From the NCBI GenBank assembly GCA_001898255.1, contig MKTK01000038.1, forward strand, positions 375,229 to 439,228: 64,000 nucleotides of DNA, written 5' to 3'. Source of the DNA: Chryseobacterium sp. 39-10. Its GTDB lineage: Bacteria; Bacteroidota; Bacteroidia; Flavobacteriales; Weeksellaceae. Shown here in pieces: positions 51,986 to 60,684 of the stretch. The position numbers and the translations under genes were made by a program. Numbering within the stretch: position 1 is the stretch's first letter; every line of letters starts with the position of its first letter. The notes under the pieces are model-generated. The model had not been told where the DNA came from. It ran no database searches and saw only the letters and a list, made by a program, of their open reading frames with translations.

Positions 51986-53257
51986 ATGGAACTGTACTAT
52001 TCTTTTTCACTGCTTATTGTGCTGGCTACTGTCTTTGAGTATATCAATTACCGATTACTCAAACTCCCGAGTACCATAGGAATTATGGTGATCGCCATCG
52101 TCGTTTCCCTGATTCTCATCTTTTTTGGTGAAAACCTTTTTCCCAAAACTACAGATCACTTGTTTAAACTGATTGGTGGCTTCGATTTTACCGAAGTTTT
52201 AATGGGCGCTATGCTAAATTTTCTGCTGTTTGCGGGGGGAATTCATCTAAATATCAATGATTTAAAAAAGCAGTTTTGGCCCGTTGTGATGTTCGCCAGC
52301 GTAGGTGTAGTGATTTCGACATTTGTGGTCGGGTTTGGTGTGTATTATATATTGCCATTGGTTGGTATAAAAATTCCATTGCTGTACTGCCTTGTTTTCG
52401 GTGCTCTCATTTCACCAACGGATCCTGTTGCGGTGCTTGGTATTTTGAAGAAAGCAAATGTTTCCAAAGAGTTAGAAACCAAAGTTGCAGGCGAATCTCT
52501 TTTTAATGACGGCGTAGCGGTTGTTATTTTCACCATTGTTTTGCACCTCGCTATTGGCAAGCAGGTAGATACCAGTGCGCAGGGAATTGTCGATTTGTTG
52601 CTGAAAGAAGCAGGAGGCGGCTTATTGCTGGGCGTTGCGTTGGGCTATATTGCCTCTAGGGCAATGCGTGATGTTAACGATTATATTCTTTCCGTTCTGG
52701 TGACGCTTTCTGTGGTGATGGGTGGCTACTTGGTAGCGCATTCTTTCCATTTTTCGGGGCCTCTAACGATGGTTGCTGCCGGACTTTTTATGGGAAACTT
52801 CAACGAGAAATTCAAGAAAAAATCCGAAACCCAAGATTATCTGGTCAAATTCTGGGAGCTGATTGATGAGATCATGAATGCCGTACTTTTCCTCTTTATT
52901 GGTTTTGAACTTTTGCTGATCAAGGATCTTAACGATTATCTCTTTGCCGGTGCAATCTGTATTATGATTGTTCTTTTTGCCAGAATTGTTTCTATATTCA
53001 TACCCAGCAAAATAATGTCGAGACGAAACCGATTCAGTCCAACCACGATGAAAGTCTTGGTTTGGGGTGGTTTGAGGGGCGGTGTTTCCATTGCGTTGGC
53101 ACTCTCCATCCCGAATAACGAGCACAGCAATGCCATCATCAGCATCACCTATTGCGTAGTGGTATTTTCTATTGTGGTTCAGGGGCTCACCATTGGAAAA
53201 GTGGCCAATCCACATAAAATTGCACAGGAAGATGTGTTGGATCATGTTTATGATTGA
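51986..53257 (+). CDS. CPA1-family Na+(K+)/H+ antiporter
   Basis: 423 residues, about twelve membrane helices. GALISPTDPVAVLGILK carries the TDP unwound-helix motif and GESLFNDGVAVVIF the Asn-Asp ion-binding pair of electroneutral CPA1 antiporters (NhaP-like). No large cytosolic tail. It starts 17 bases after hflX and overlaps the AlkD-like gene by 4 bases. Role in Na+ or pH homeostasis. Confidence 0.93.
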   Translation: MELYYSFSLLIVLATVFEYINYRLLKLPSTIGIMVIAIVVSLILIFFGENLFPKTTDHLFKLIGGFDFTEVLMGAMLNFLLFAGGIHLNINDLKKQFWPVVMFASVGVVISTFVVGFGVYYILPLVGIKIPLLYCLVFGALISPTDPVAVLGILKKANVSKELETKVAGESLFNDGVAVVIFTIVLHLAIGKQVDTSAQGIVDLLLKEAGGGLLLGVALGYIASRAMRDVNDYILSVLVTLSVVMGGYLVAHSFHFSGPLTMVAAGLFMGNFNEKFKKKSETQDYLVKFWELIDEIMNAVLFLFIGFELLLIKDLNDYLFAGAICIMIVLFARIVSIFIPSKIMSRRNRFSPTTMKVLVWGGLRGGVSIALALSIPNNEHSNAIISITYCVVVFSIVVQGLTIGKVANPHKIAQEDVLDHVYD

Positions 53258-53973
53258 TGATAAAAGCAAATGACATAAAGGACGCATTGTCCGTTCTTGC
53301 GATTCCTGAAAAGAAGGAGATTTACCCACGGTTTTTTAAGGACGGAAAAGGTGAATATGCGGAAGGAGACCTTTTTATTGGTGTTACTGTTCCCGATCAG
53401 CGCAAGATTGTAGAAGCATTTTGGAACGGCATATCATTGTCAAATTTGAGTGAGTTATTATCTTCACCTGTACATGAGCACCGCCACACCGCTCTTTTAA
53501 TTTTGGTCAAGAAATTCGAAAAGTCGGGGGATTCAGAGGAAAAGGAAGAAATTGTAAAGTTCTATCTGGAGCATAACAGGTTTATTAATAACTGGGATCT
53601 GGTGGATTGCTCCTGCTATAAAATCTTAGGTAACTATGCGTTCGAAACCCAGAACGACGAGTTGCTTCGGAAGCTCTCGCGCAGTGAAAATATGTGGAGC
53701 AAAAGAATGGCGATTGTGGGCACAATGTTTCACATTAAAAAAGGAGAATTCGAGCTTACCAAAGAATTGGCATTATATAATTTGAACCATCCTCATGATT
53801 TAATGCACAAAGCCAACGGTTGGTTGCTGCGCGAAATGGGGAAAGTAGATGCAGATGAACTTTTGCAATTTTTGAAAATCCATTACCTGAAAATGCCCAG
53901 AACGTCATTGAGATATGCCATTGAAAAGTTGGATGAAGAGTTGCGTCAGGATTTTCTTCAATCTAGAATCTAA
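53254..53973 (+). CDS. DNA alkylation repair protein (AlkD-like HEAT-repeat)
   Basis: 239 residues of helical repeats. Motifs typical for AlkD-like glycosylases are seen: YFxxGKGEY-type opening, FIGVTVPDQRKI, WDLVDCSCYKILG, LSRSENMWSKRMAIV, and LREMGKVD. AlkD removes bulky or positively charged alkylated bases through DNA wrapping without base flipping. Overlaps the antiporter gene by 4 bases and the next gene by one base. Confidence 0.92.
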   Translation: MMIKANDIKDALSVLAIPEKKEIYPRFFKDGKGEYAEGDLFIGVTVPDQRKIVEAFWNGISLSNLSELLSSPVHEHRHTALLILVKKFEKSGDSEEKEEIVKFYLEHNRFINNWDLVDCSCYKILGNYAFETQNDELLRKLSRSENMWSKRMAIVGTMFHIKKGEFELTKELALYNLNHPHDLMHKANGWLLREMGKVDADELLQFLKIHYLKMPRTSLRYAIEKLDEELRQDFLQSRI

Positions 53974-54314
53974 TGGAGTGTGTATTATGGATAAGGGAGG
54001 TTTTACACTATTTCCTTCATCTTATTTTTCCGGTTTTTGTGGCCAAGGTGTTCTTCCGCAATCACTGGAAGAAGGCCTATTTCCTGATGCTTGCCACCAT
54101 GCTGGTTGATTTGGATCACATTTTTGCCAATCCGGTTTTTGATCCGAATCGAAGCAGTATCGGCTTCCACCCGCTTCACACTTACCCGTGGCTTATCATT
54201 TATGCGGTCGGAAGCATTTTTTTGAAGGGCAATTATCGTATGGTGGCAGTCGGTTTACTGTTGCATATGGCTACCGATTTTCAGGATTATTATCTTTGGA
54301 AGATGCTTTATTGA
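53973..54314 (+). CDS. Small membrane protein, DUF6122-like
   Basis: 113 residues, start ATG shares its first base with the previous stop. Three to four hydrophobic segments. Conserved polar positions, HYFLHL, MLVDLDHI, FHPLHT, and HMATDFQDY, spaced like the metal-dependent membrane hydrolases of the DUF457 type. Function unknown. Last gene of the hflX run. Confidence 0.75.
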   Translation: MECVLWIREVLHYFLHLIFPVFVAKVFFRNHWKKAYFLMLATMLVDLDHIFANPVFDPNRSSIGFHPLHTYPWLIIYAVGSIFLKGNYRMVAVGLLLHMATDFQDYYLWKMLY

Positions 54315-54368
54315 ATGAACTAATTATTAATAAAATTAATATAGTTTTTAAATTAAATAGATTTTATG

Positions 54369-54376
54369 TATATTTG
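54369..54376 (+). promoter_or_regulatory. -7 promoter element of the Ca2+/H+ antiporter gene
   Basis: TATATTTG, exact consensus, only 3 bases before the ATG at 54380 and 6 before the ATG at 54383, pointing to a leaderless or near-leaderless mRNA. Confidence 0.6.
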
Positions 54377-54382
54377 TGCATG

Positions 54383-55459
54383 ATGAAACTGAAATCTTTT
54401 CTCCACTGGACTGTCGTATTACCTATTATTGCAACGCTATTTTACCTGCTGGGTTTTTTAGCGTATGGCGTATGGGGTAATGTGGTGGGTGCACTATTGC
54501 TTTTCGGAAGTGTGTTGGCGGCGGTTCATCATGCAGAAGTGGTGGCACATAAAGTTGGAGAGCCGTTCGGGACGATTATTCTCGCGATTTGCATCACCAT
54601 TCTGGAGGTAGGTTTAATTGTTTCTTTCATGCTTTCCGGCGGAGAGGGCGCAATGACGTACGCACGAGATACTGTTTTTGCAGCCGTGATGCTGATACTG
54701 AACGGGATTTTAGGCATTTGCATCTGGGTCGGAAGCCGACGCTACAAAGAACAGTTTTTCATCACCAGTTCCGCGACCTCCTATCTGGTAAGTTTGGTAG
54801 CCATTTTAGTGCTTACCCTCGTATTGCCGAATTACACGTCAAGTAAGCACGGACCATTTTATACGGCGACACAACTGGCTTTTGTTTCGCTGGCCTGCTT
54901 GGTCATTTACAGCAGTTTTCTGATGTTTCAAACTGTGCGTCACCGCAATTATTTTGTTGTGGAAGAAGCGGATCATACCCTTCACGAAGCCGATCCGCCT
55001 ACGGTTTCCAAAACAGTTATTAGCTTAGTTTTGCTGGTGATTTGTTTGGCCGTTGTGATTTTTATGGCAAAAGGACTGTCGCCTGTTATTGAAGATTTTG
55101 TCGAGCAGATTGGTGCGCCGCGGCCGTTGGTCGGCGTCATCATTGCCACTGTTGTGCTATTGCCGGAGGGTTTAGCTGCTATTCGTGCTGCAAGAAACAA
55201 CCAAATTCAAACATCAATCAACTTAGGATTGGGTTCCGCATTAGCCAGCGTTGGTCTTACGATTCCTGCGGTCTCCGTGGTCTGCATTGTTTACGATATT
55301 CCCTTTGTGTTGGGGTTAGATATGAAGTCGGTTATTCTCCTTGCGCTTTCTGTTTTCACCGTCATGCTTTCTTTAAGTCGTGGCAAAACCAATCACTTGT
55401 ACGGTAGTGTTCTATTGGTCAATTTGGCCGCCTATATTTTTACGGTAATCTTTCCTTAA
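54383..55459 (+). CDS. chaA: Ca2+/H+ (cation) antiporter, ChaA/CaCA family
   Basis: 358 residues from ATG 54383 (ATG 54380 gives one more Met). The frame is open back to 54188 but that part overlaps the previous gene and the promoter. About eleven membrane helices with the duplicated alpha-repeats AEVVAHKVGEPFGTIILA and VIIATVVLLPEGLAAIRAA, each with the conserved acidic residue (GEP and PEG), as in ChaA-type exchangers. It expels Ca2+ or Na+/K+ against protons. It overlaps the convergent truncated haemoglobin by 4 bases. Confidence 0.93.
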   Translation: MKLKSFLHWTVVLPIIATLFYLLGFLAYGVWGNVVGALLLFGSVLAAVHHAEVVAHKVGEPFGTIILAICITILEVGLIVSFMLSGGEGAMTYARDTVFAAVMLILNGILGICIWVGSRRYKEQFFITSSATSYLVSLVAILVLTLVLPNYTSSKHGPFYTATQLAFVSLACLVIYSSFLMFQTVRHRNYFVVEEADHTLHEADPPTVSKTVISLVLLVICLAVVIFMAKGLSPVIEDFVEQIGAPRPLVGVIIATVVLLPEGLAAIRAARNNQIQTSINLGLGSALASVGLTIPAVSVVCIVYDIPFVLGLDMKSVILLALSVFTVMLSLSRGKTNHLYGSVLLVNLAAYIFTVIFP

Positions 55460-55845
55460 TCGGTGGTGGATTTTCGCGCCACCTCCATTTTATGACCCAT
55501 TAAAGCTGCAATATTATTTGCTTTATACACCGCCAGATCTGCCATTTCACCACTAAAATTTTCTTCTACTGTTGCGGTCCAGAGTTTTACCCAATGCGCA
55601 AAATGATGCTTTTCAAGCGGCACTTTCGCATTGACCGGAAAATGAACGGCCATGGGGTTTCCTTTATAAATCGGTTTGCCGAAAAGTAAGGTTTCCCAGA
55701 AGGCGTACATTTTAGGCAAATGATTATTCCAGTCGGTTTTCGCCACCTCGTTAAAAAAGAAACCAATCACATCGTCCTTTCGTACCTTATTGTAAAAAAG
55801 GTTCACCAATGTTTCAATATCCTGTCTAGATTCCAGCTTTTTCAT
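55456..55845 (-). CDS. Group III truncated haemoglobin
   Basis: 129 residues, the family's usual size. DIETLVNLFYNKVRKDDVIGFFF opening, YAFWETLLFGKPIYKGNPM, and the proximal haem ligand His81 in the HFAHWVKLW segment. Group III truncated globins bind O2 or NO and are thought to protect respiration. Tail-to-tail with the Ca2+/H+ antiporter gene. Confidence 0.92.
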   Translation of the reverse strand: MKKLESRQDIETLVNLFYNKVRKDDVIGFFFNEVAKTDWNNHLPKMYAFWETLLFGKPIYKGNPMAVHFPVNAKVPLEKHHFAHWVKLWTATVEENFSGEMADLAVYKANNIAALMGHKMEVARKSTTD

Positions 55846-55898
55846 CTTTCAAATGTACTAAATTATTAAACCACGAAATAGGATCACAGTCATACCTT

Positions 55899-55936
55899 GG
55901 GCGGACAATTCGCGCTATCCGCTACTATCGCGGCCC
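55899..55936. repeat. GC-rich palindromic element
   Basis: A 38-base stretch much richer in GC than its surroundings with nested complementary arms: GGGC/GCCC outside, CGCG/CGCG inside, and an alternative GCGGA/TCCGC pairing. It looks like an extragenic palindromic (REP-type) unit or a short remnant of one. Confidence 0.4.
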
Positions 55937-55984
55937 CAGATTAGGAATAGTGACACCACACTATCATCAATAGAAAATATCCGC

Positions 55985-55992
55985 TACTTTTG
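55985..55992 (+). promoter_or_regulatory. -7 promoter element of the YkgJ-type gene
   Basis: TACTTTTG, exact TAnnTTTG match, 4 bases before the ATG at 55997; the mRNA should be leaderless or almost so. Confidence 0.6.
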
Positions 55993-55996
55993 CAAA

Positions 55997-56494
55997 ATGA
56001 ATTTGGAATTCTACAAAAAGCAGGCAATCATCAGCCAGAAGGAACATAAAAAATTCCTGGAATGGCTCCGAAAAAAACCACCCAAAAACCTTGACTATCA
56101 GGTAAAAGAAGTTCATGAGCAAGTTTCCGCTGAAATCGATTGTTTAGAATGTGCCAATTGCTGCAAAACAACCGGTCCGCTGTTCACCGATAAAGATATT
56201 GAGCGAATAGCCAAACACCTGCGGATGAAAATTGCAGTTTTTGAACAAAAATTCCTCCGTACCGATGAGGACCAAGATAAGGTGTTGCAAAATTTGCCCT
56301 GTTGGTTTTTGGGTAGTGACAACCTTTGTAGCATCTACGAAGTTCGTCCGAAAGCGTGCCGCGAATTTCCGCATACCGATCGGAAAAAGATTTATCAGAT
56401 TAATCACTTGACACTAAAAAACACTATAATTTGCCCCATTGCCTTTACTTTTGTGCAAAAATTGGAAGAAAAAGTGGGTTTCCGAAAATCTTAA
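55997..56494 (+). CDS. YkgJ family Cys-cluster protein
   Basis: 165 residues. Cys-cluster CLECANCC followed by single Cys in LPCWFL, NLCSIYEVRPKACREFP and IICPIAF, the pattern of the CxxCxxCC putative zinc/iron-chelating family. Cytosolic, no membrane segment. The cysteines probably bind Zn or an Fe-S cluster; the function is unknown. Sits alone, downstream of a GC-rich palindrome. Confidence 0.9.
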   Translation: MNLEFYKKQAIISQKEHKKFLEWLRKKPPKNLDYQVKEVHEQVSAEIDCLECANCCKTTGPLFTDKDIERIAKHLRMKIAVFEQKFLRTDEDQDKVLQNLPCWFLGSDNLCSIYEVRPKACREFPHTDRKKIYQINHLTLKNTIICPIAFTFVQKLEEKVGFRKS

Positions 56495-56555
56495 ATTAAA
56501 CAAAATGCTATTATAAAAAATCGTTAAACCCTGTATTTTACATTTTTACTTTAGA

Positions 56556-56563
56556 TATTTTTG
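56556..56563 (+). promoter_or_regulatory. -7 promoter element of the Ala/Glu/Lys-rich secreted protein
   Basis: TATTTTTG, exact consensus, 33 bases before the ATG at 56597; it overlaps the TTG at 56561, which is thus not the start. Confidence 0.6.
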
Positions 56564-56596
56564 GTTTACTTTACAACACCAACAAAAAATAGTTAT

Positions 56597-56878
56597 ATGA
56601 AAAAAGTAGTAATGGCAGGCGTGTTCTTAACCGCCGGAGTTGTATTTGTAAGTGCGCAGAGCACCGAAAAAGAAGCCAGAAAGGCAGAGAAAGCAAAAGT
56701 AGAAACAAAGGTAGAAGCCACTACCGAGGCGAAAGCAGAGGTGGACACTGCTGCCAGTAAAGTGGAGCAAAAGAAAGCTGCAGAAACGCTGGAAGTGAGC
56801 GCGCAGCCAGCTGAGGTGAAAACCGAGCCGGCGGCAGCAGAGAAGAAACCTGCAGAAAAAAGAGATCCCATGAATTAA
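56597..56878 (+). CDS. Small secreted low-complexity protein (Ala/Glu/Lys-rich)
   Basis: 93 residues from ATG 56597. A signal peptide (KKVVMAGVFLTAGVVFVSA) is followed by ~70 residues composed mostly of Ala, Glu, Lys, Val and Thr with no fold evident (KVETKVEATTEAKAEV, AAAEKKPAEKRD). No cysteines. Probably an extended periplasmic or surface protein; similar small secreted proteins are common in Flavobacteriia but unstudied. Monocistronic with promoter and terminator. Confidence 0.75.
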   Translation: MKKVVMAGVFLTAGVVFVSAQSTEKEARKAEKAKVETKVEATTEAKAEVDTAASKVEQKKAAETLEVSAQPAEVKTEPAAAEKKPAEKRDPMN

Positions 56879-56898
56879 CAGTTTGGGAAACTCCAAAG

Positions 56899-56925
56899 TA
56901 AAATCCCGCATTGCGGGATTTTTTT
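56899..56925 (+). terminator. Intrinsic terminator of the small secreted protein gene
   Basis: AAATCCCGC pairs with GCGGGATTT around ATT, then a T-run. Confidence 0.9.
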
Positions 56926-56942
56926 GTGCACCTACCAAAAAT

Positions 56943-56970
56943 AAAAAGCACTGAAAATTCAATGCTTTTT
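56943..56970. terminator. Bidirectional hairpin with T-runs
   Basis: AAAAAGCA pairs with TGCTTTTT, with an inner TGAA/TTCA stem. It could act as a backup terminator for either convergent gene. Confidence 0.55.
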
Positions 56971-57020
56971 ATCCTCTCTTCTTACTTTTTCCCATTGTCC
57001 CGGGACAGGATTAGTCTATA

Positions 57021-57044
57021 AAAAAAACCGGAAAATCCGGTTTT
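57021..57044 (-). terminator. Intrinsic terminator of gdhA
   Basis: On the minus strand AAAACCGGA pairs with TCCGGTTTT around TTT, followed by more Ts. Confidence 0.85.
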
Positions 57045-57055
57045 AAAATACAAGT

Positions 57056-58414
57056 TTATACCACGCCTTGCGCCAACATGGCTTCCGCAACTTTTACAAA
57101 ACCTGCGATGTTTGCTCCCTTTACATAGTTCACATAGCCATCGGCTTCTTTTCCATAATCGCGACATAGTTTGTGGATGCCAATCATAATTTCTTTCAAA
57201 CGCGCGTCCACTTCCTCCGACGACCAATTGAGGCGAATGGAGTTTTGCGTCATTTCCAATCCGGAAGTGGCAACACCACCTGCATTGGAAGCTTTGCCGG
57301 GTGAAAACAACACTTTATTATTCAGGAAGTGATTAATCGCATCCAGCGTTGATGGCATATTGGCTGCCTCTGTAACACAAATAACACCGTTGTTCACCAG
57401 TAGTTTTGCATCATCAAGGGTCAGTTCGTTTTGCGTTGCAGCAGGAATTGCCACATCACATTTTACCTCCCAAGGATGTTTTCCTGCATGAAACTCGGCC
57501 GATCGAAATTTTTTCAGATAATCTTCAGCACGGTTGTTTCCACTCGCTCTCATCTCCAACAAAAAGTCAATTTTATCACCGCTGATACCCTCTTTGTCAT
57601 AAATGTAACCGTCGGGACCAGAGATGGTTACCACCTTTCCTCCGAGTTCTGTCGCTTTTTTCACAACGCCCCAAGCCACATTCCCAAAACCGGAAACGCA
57701 AATTACTTTATCTCTAAAATCCTGACCAATGGTTTTCAGCATTTGCTCAGCAAAATAAACCACACCATAGCCGGTTGCTTCTGGACGAATCAGTGAGCCA
57801 CCATAAGCCAACCCTTTTCCGGTAAGAACACCAGTGAACTCGTTACGAATTTTTTTATACTGACCAAAAAGGTAACCAATTTCCCTTGCGCCAACGCCGA
57901 TATCGCCCGCAGGAACATCTGTCTCGGGGCCGATATGTTTGCACATTTCTGTCATAAATGCTTGGCAAAAGCGCATGATTTCCATGTCTGATTTTCCTTG
58001 AGGGTCAAAATCAGATCCGCCCTTTCCACCACCCATTGGTAGCGTAGTGAGCGAGTTTTTGAAGGTTTGCTCGAACGCAAGAAATTTCAAAACAGAAAGA
58101 TTAACCGTTGGGTGAAAACGGATACCTCCTTTATAAGGACCGATCGCTGAGTTCATCTGAATCCTGAAACCTCGGTTCACTTGGATTTCTCCTTTGTCAT
58201 CCACCCATGGAACTCGGAAGATGATGGTTCTTTCGGGTTCTGCCATCCTTTCCAGCAGTTTCATTCCGGTGTATTCTTTTCGTGTGGCAATAAAGGGAAT
58301 TACTGTAATAGCTACTTCTTTCACGGCCTGAAGAAACTCCGGTTCATTAGGGTTTTTTGCTTCAATCTTGGCGACAAACTCCTGAATTTTTTGCTCGACG
58401 TTGTATAGTTCCAT
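57056..58414 (-). CDS. gdhA: NADP-specific glutamate dehydrogenase
   Basis: 452 residues, the hexameric small-subunit class. Substrate motifs RIQMNSAIGPYKGGIRFHP, LPMGGGKGGSDFDP with the catalytic Lys, and PAGDIGVGAREIGYL; Rossmann motif VSGFGNVAWG. It aminates 2-oxoglutarate to glutamate. NADP preference is inferred from similarity to anabolic bacterial forms. Monocistronic, with a TAAATTTG promoter and terminator. Confidence 0.95.
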   Translation of the reverse strand: MELYNVEQKIQEFVAKIEAKNPNEPEFLQAVKEVAITVIPFIATRKEYTGMKLLERMAEPERTIIFRVPWVDDKGEIQVNRGFRIQMNSAIGPYKGGIRFHPTVNLSVLKFLAFEQTFKNSLTTLPMGGGKGGSDFDPQGKSDMEIMRFCQAFMTEMCKHIGPETDVPAGDIGVGAREIGYLFGQYKKIRNEFTGVLTGKGLAYGGSLIRPEATGYGVVYFAEQMLKTIGQDFRDKVICVSGFGNVAWGVVKKATELGGKVVTISGPDGYIYDKEGISGDKIDFLLEMRASGNNRAEDYLKKFRSAEFHAGKHPWEVKCDVAIPAATQNELTLDDAKLLVNNGVICVTEAANMPSTLDAINHFLNNKVLFSPGKASNAGGVATSGLEMTQNSIRLNWSSEEVDARLKEIMIGIHKLCRDYGKEADGYVNYVKGANIAGFVKVAEAMLAQGVV

Positions 58415-58436
58415 AAATGTGAATGATTATTGGTAA

Positions 58437-58444
58437 CAAATTTA
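58437..58444 (-). promoter_or_regulatory. -7 promoter element of gdhA
   Basis: TAAATTTG on the minus strand, with a TTG (58466-58464) 19 bases further upstream, the best full -33/-7 match in the window. Confidence 0.75.
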
Positions 58445-58599
58445 ATTTTTTTTTCAAGACTTGCAACATAATTTTATTAATTAATAAAAAATCAATAAAA
58501 ATCAAGTTTATTTTTATTAATGTGATAAATTGAATGTTATAAATATTAAAAATTTAACATTAGGTTCATATCAATAGATTTTTAAAAAAATAAAAAAAG

Positions 58600-59703
58600 T
58601 CATACCACCACATATTGTCTCCCCGAAAGCGTTCGAATGAGTCCCAAAATTTCAAGCTGAAGCAATTCGGGCAAAATCTTATAGGTAGGTTGTTGCAGCT
58701 GCTGCGCAATTTCGTCTAGAGAACGGGCCTCTGTCTTATGAAGTGAATGAAGGATTGTTAGTTGATTATCAGGTAATTGAATTTTGATCTCGCTGGTTGG
58801 AAAGAGTTCGCCAATTTTTTCTTTTTGGTAACCTAGCTGGTCGATCAGTGATGAAATAGTGGAAATTGTTGCGGCCTTGTTCTGCAAGATGAGTTGGTTG
58901 CATCCTTGGCTGTACTGATCCGTTATTTTCCCGGGCAGCGCATATACCTCACGATTGTATTGATGGGCGAAAGTGGCGGTGCTGATGGAGCCGCCCCCAA
59001 AACCTGTTTCCACGACAATCGTAACAGGAGATAAGCCGGCGATAATTCTGTTGCGCTGGATGAAATGCTCGCGATCTGGTTTTTTTGATGAGTTGAACTC
59101 GGTGTACAATGCACCTCCGTTTTCGATTATTTTTTCGGAAAGTTTTTTATTTTTGGACGGATAAAGCGTGTGAAATCCGTGAGCTAAAACGGCAATCGTG
59201 GGGATGTTGTTTTGCAGCGATGCCTCATGCACGGCAGTATCTACACCCAAAGCAAGGCCACTGACGGTGACAATTTTTTGAGTTTTTAATTGTGGAAGCA
59301 AATCATTGACAAAAGCTTTGCCGTACGCAGTGATATTTCTTGTTCCCACAATACTCAGAGGATGAAGATTGGGGTTTATGTCACCTTTTTGGTATAGAAT
59401 AGCTGGCGCGTCATCACATTCGTTCAGCAATTGGGGTAATTGACCACAGTGACGCAAATTAATTTTTATCTGGTGCTTTTCGCAGAATTTAAGTTCGTTT
59501 TCCGCAAACTTTAAGTGTTCTTGGTTACCAATTTCTTGGCATATTTTCTTACCAATGCCATCAATATGCTTGAGCCCTTGTTTTGAAAATTCCCACACCT
59601 CTTTTGCAGATCCCACTGCACCCACCATTTTTCGGAAAACAATATCGCCTACTGCTGTACAGCGACGCAACGCAATAGAATAAAGCACTTCATCGGAAAA
59701 CAT
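58600..59703 (-). CDS. dprA: DNA-processing protein DprA
   Basis: 367 residues. N-terminal helical part (~1-90), Rossmann-like core with SIVGTRNITAYG, VSGLALGVDTAVHEASL, IAVLAHGFHTLYP and FIQRNRIIAGLS, and a C-terminal winged-helix domain (~300-367). DprA loads RecA on incoming single-stranded DNA in natural transformation. It follows the rhomboid gene after 28 bases. ComM/YifB is encoded nearby, giving two competence-type genes in the region. Confidence 0.95.
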   Translation of the reverse strand: MFSDEVLYSIALRRCTAVGDIVFRKMVGAVGSAKEVWEFSKQGLKHIDGIGKKICQEIGNQEHLKFAENELKFCEKHQIKINLRHCGQLPQLLNECDDAPAILYQKGDINPNLHPLSIVGTRNITAYGKAFVNDLLPQLKTQKIVTVSGLALGVDTAVHEASLQNNIPTIAVLAHGFHTLYPSKNKKLSEKIIENGGALYTEFNSSKKPDREHFIQRNRIIAGLSPVTIVVETGFGGGSISTATFAHQYNREVYALPGKITDQYSQGCNQLILQNKAATISTISSLIDQLGYQKEKIGELFPTSEIKIQLPDNQLTILHSLHKTEARSLDEIAQQLQQPTYKILPELLQLEILGLIRTLSGRQYVVV

Positions 59704-59731
59704 GGTTATTTTTTATCAAAAATATTGAAAA

Positions 59732-60538
59732 TTATTCAAACGGTGGTGTTTCCCCGATTTCAGATTTTCCCGTTTTACGCAGTTCATCCAGTCGTTCCCA
59801 TACATTTTCCTTCTTTTTATAGGGTAATTCCAAAAAATCATCTGGATATTTTTCCCGGTATTCCTGCCATAGTTTGTCGTCTTTCTCGCTATAATAATTG
59901 GGGAATTGCCAAATAAATTTTTTATTTTTTTCACCTTCTTTCCTAAAAATAAACGCCATGATTATACCGATGACAGCGCCCGCAAGATGAGACTGCCACG
60001 ATATTCTGCTTGGTGCCTCTGTGGTATAAAACAATTCTTCAGGCATTACACCCCATATTAAGCTGCCGTAGTATAAAGCGACCAGCAATGAGATGGTGAG
60101 CAGCTTCATATTCCAGCGGAAGATTCCACTAAAAAAAAGAAAAAATGCTAACACATACACAATGCCACTTGCACCGATGATGCATACATAGTTGTATTGG
60201 CCTGTGAAAAAATCGACAGGAGGCAGCAGCCAAACCAGAAAACCGCCCAGAAACCAGCCCAGGAAAAACACCTTCTTTGCAACCCAAGGATAAAACTGAA
60301 ACAACAGAAAAACAAGCACAAACATTGGAACCGAATTCCCGAGGATATGTTCTAAGCCACCATGGAGAAAAGGAGAAAATACAATGCCTTTCAGCCCTTC
60401 AGGAACCAGAGGAATAATAGCACCATTGCAACCTTGAATAAGTCCCAAATTTTGTACAAAGAAGCCAATCCACATCAGCAAAACCATGGCTGCTGCGTAG
60501 AGCACCGCGCGAAAATTGAGGGAATCATTTTTGAACAT
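59732..60538 (-). CDS. Rhomboid family intramembrane serine protease
   Basis: 268 residues from the ATG at 60538; the frame is open to 60682 but that part lacks membrane character. Six membrane helices with Asn68 (HGGLEHILGNSV), Ser124 (IIGASGIVY) and His184 (WQSHLAG), the rhomboid catalytic set. A soluble, charged C-terminal tail (~200-268) follows. Substrate unknown. Upstream of dprA on the same strand. Confidence 0.9.
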   Translation of the reverse strand: MFKNDSLNFRAVLYAAAMVLLMWIGFFVQNLGLIQGCNGAIIPLVPEGLKGIVFSPFLHGGLEHILGNSVPMFVLVFLLFQFYPWVAKKVFFLGWFLGGFLVWLLPPVDFFTGQYNYVCIIGASGIVYVLAFFLFFSGIFRWNMKLLTISLLVALYYGSLIWGVMPEELFYTTEAPSRISWQSHLAGAVIGIIMAFIFRKEGEKNKKFIWQFPNYYSEKDDKLWQEYREKYPDDFLELPYKKKENVWERLDELRKTGKSEIGETPPFE

Positions 60539-60670
60539 ACTGAATTTTGACAAATCTTCTGCCAAGATTTTAATCAGGTAAATATGGCTAAATCTTTTTA
60601 AACGGTGAACGAAATGTAAGACAAAAAGTAACAACCGCGACGACTTTTTTATTGTTTGAAAGGTTTGTAG

Positions 60671-60678
60671 TAAATTTG
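60671..60678 (+). promoter_or_regulatory. -7 promoter element of the DUF3078 gene
   Basis: TAAATTTG, exact consensus, with a TTG at 60652-60654 (16-base spacer). Only 6 bases lie between box and ATG 60685. Confidence 0.7.
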
Positions 60679-60684
60679 CCACCT

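Noticed and set aside
52763-53329. 188-residue minus-strand frame across the antiporter/AlkD junction
   Set aside because: Antisense to two overlapping, well-supported genes.
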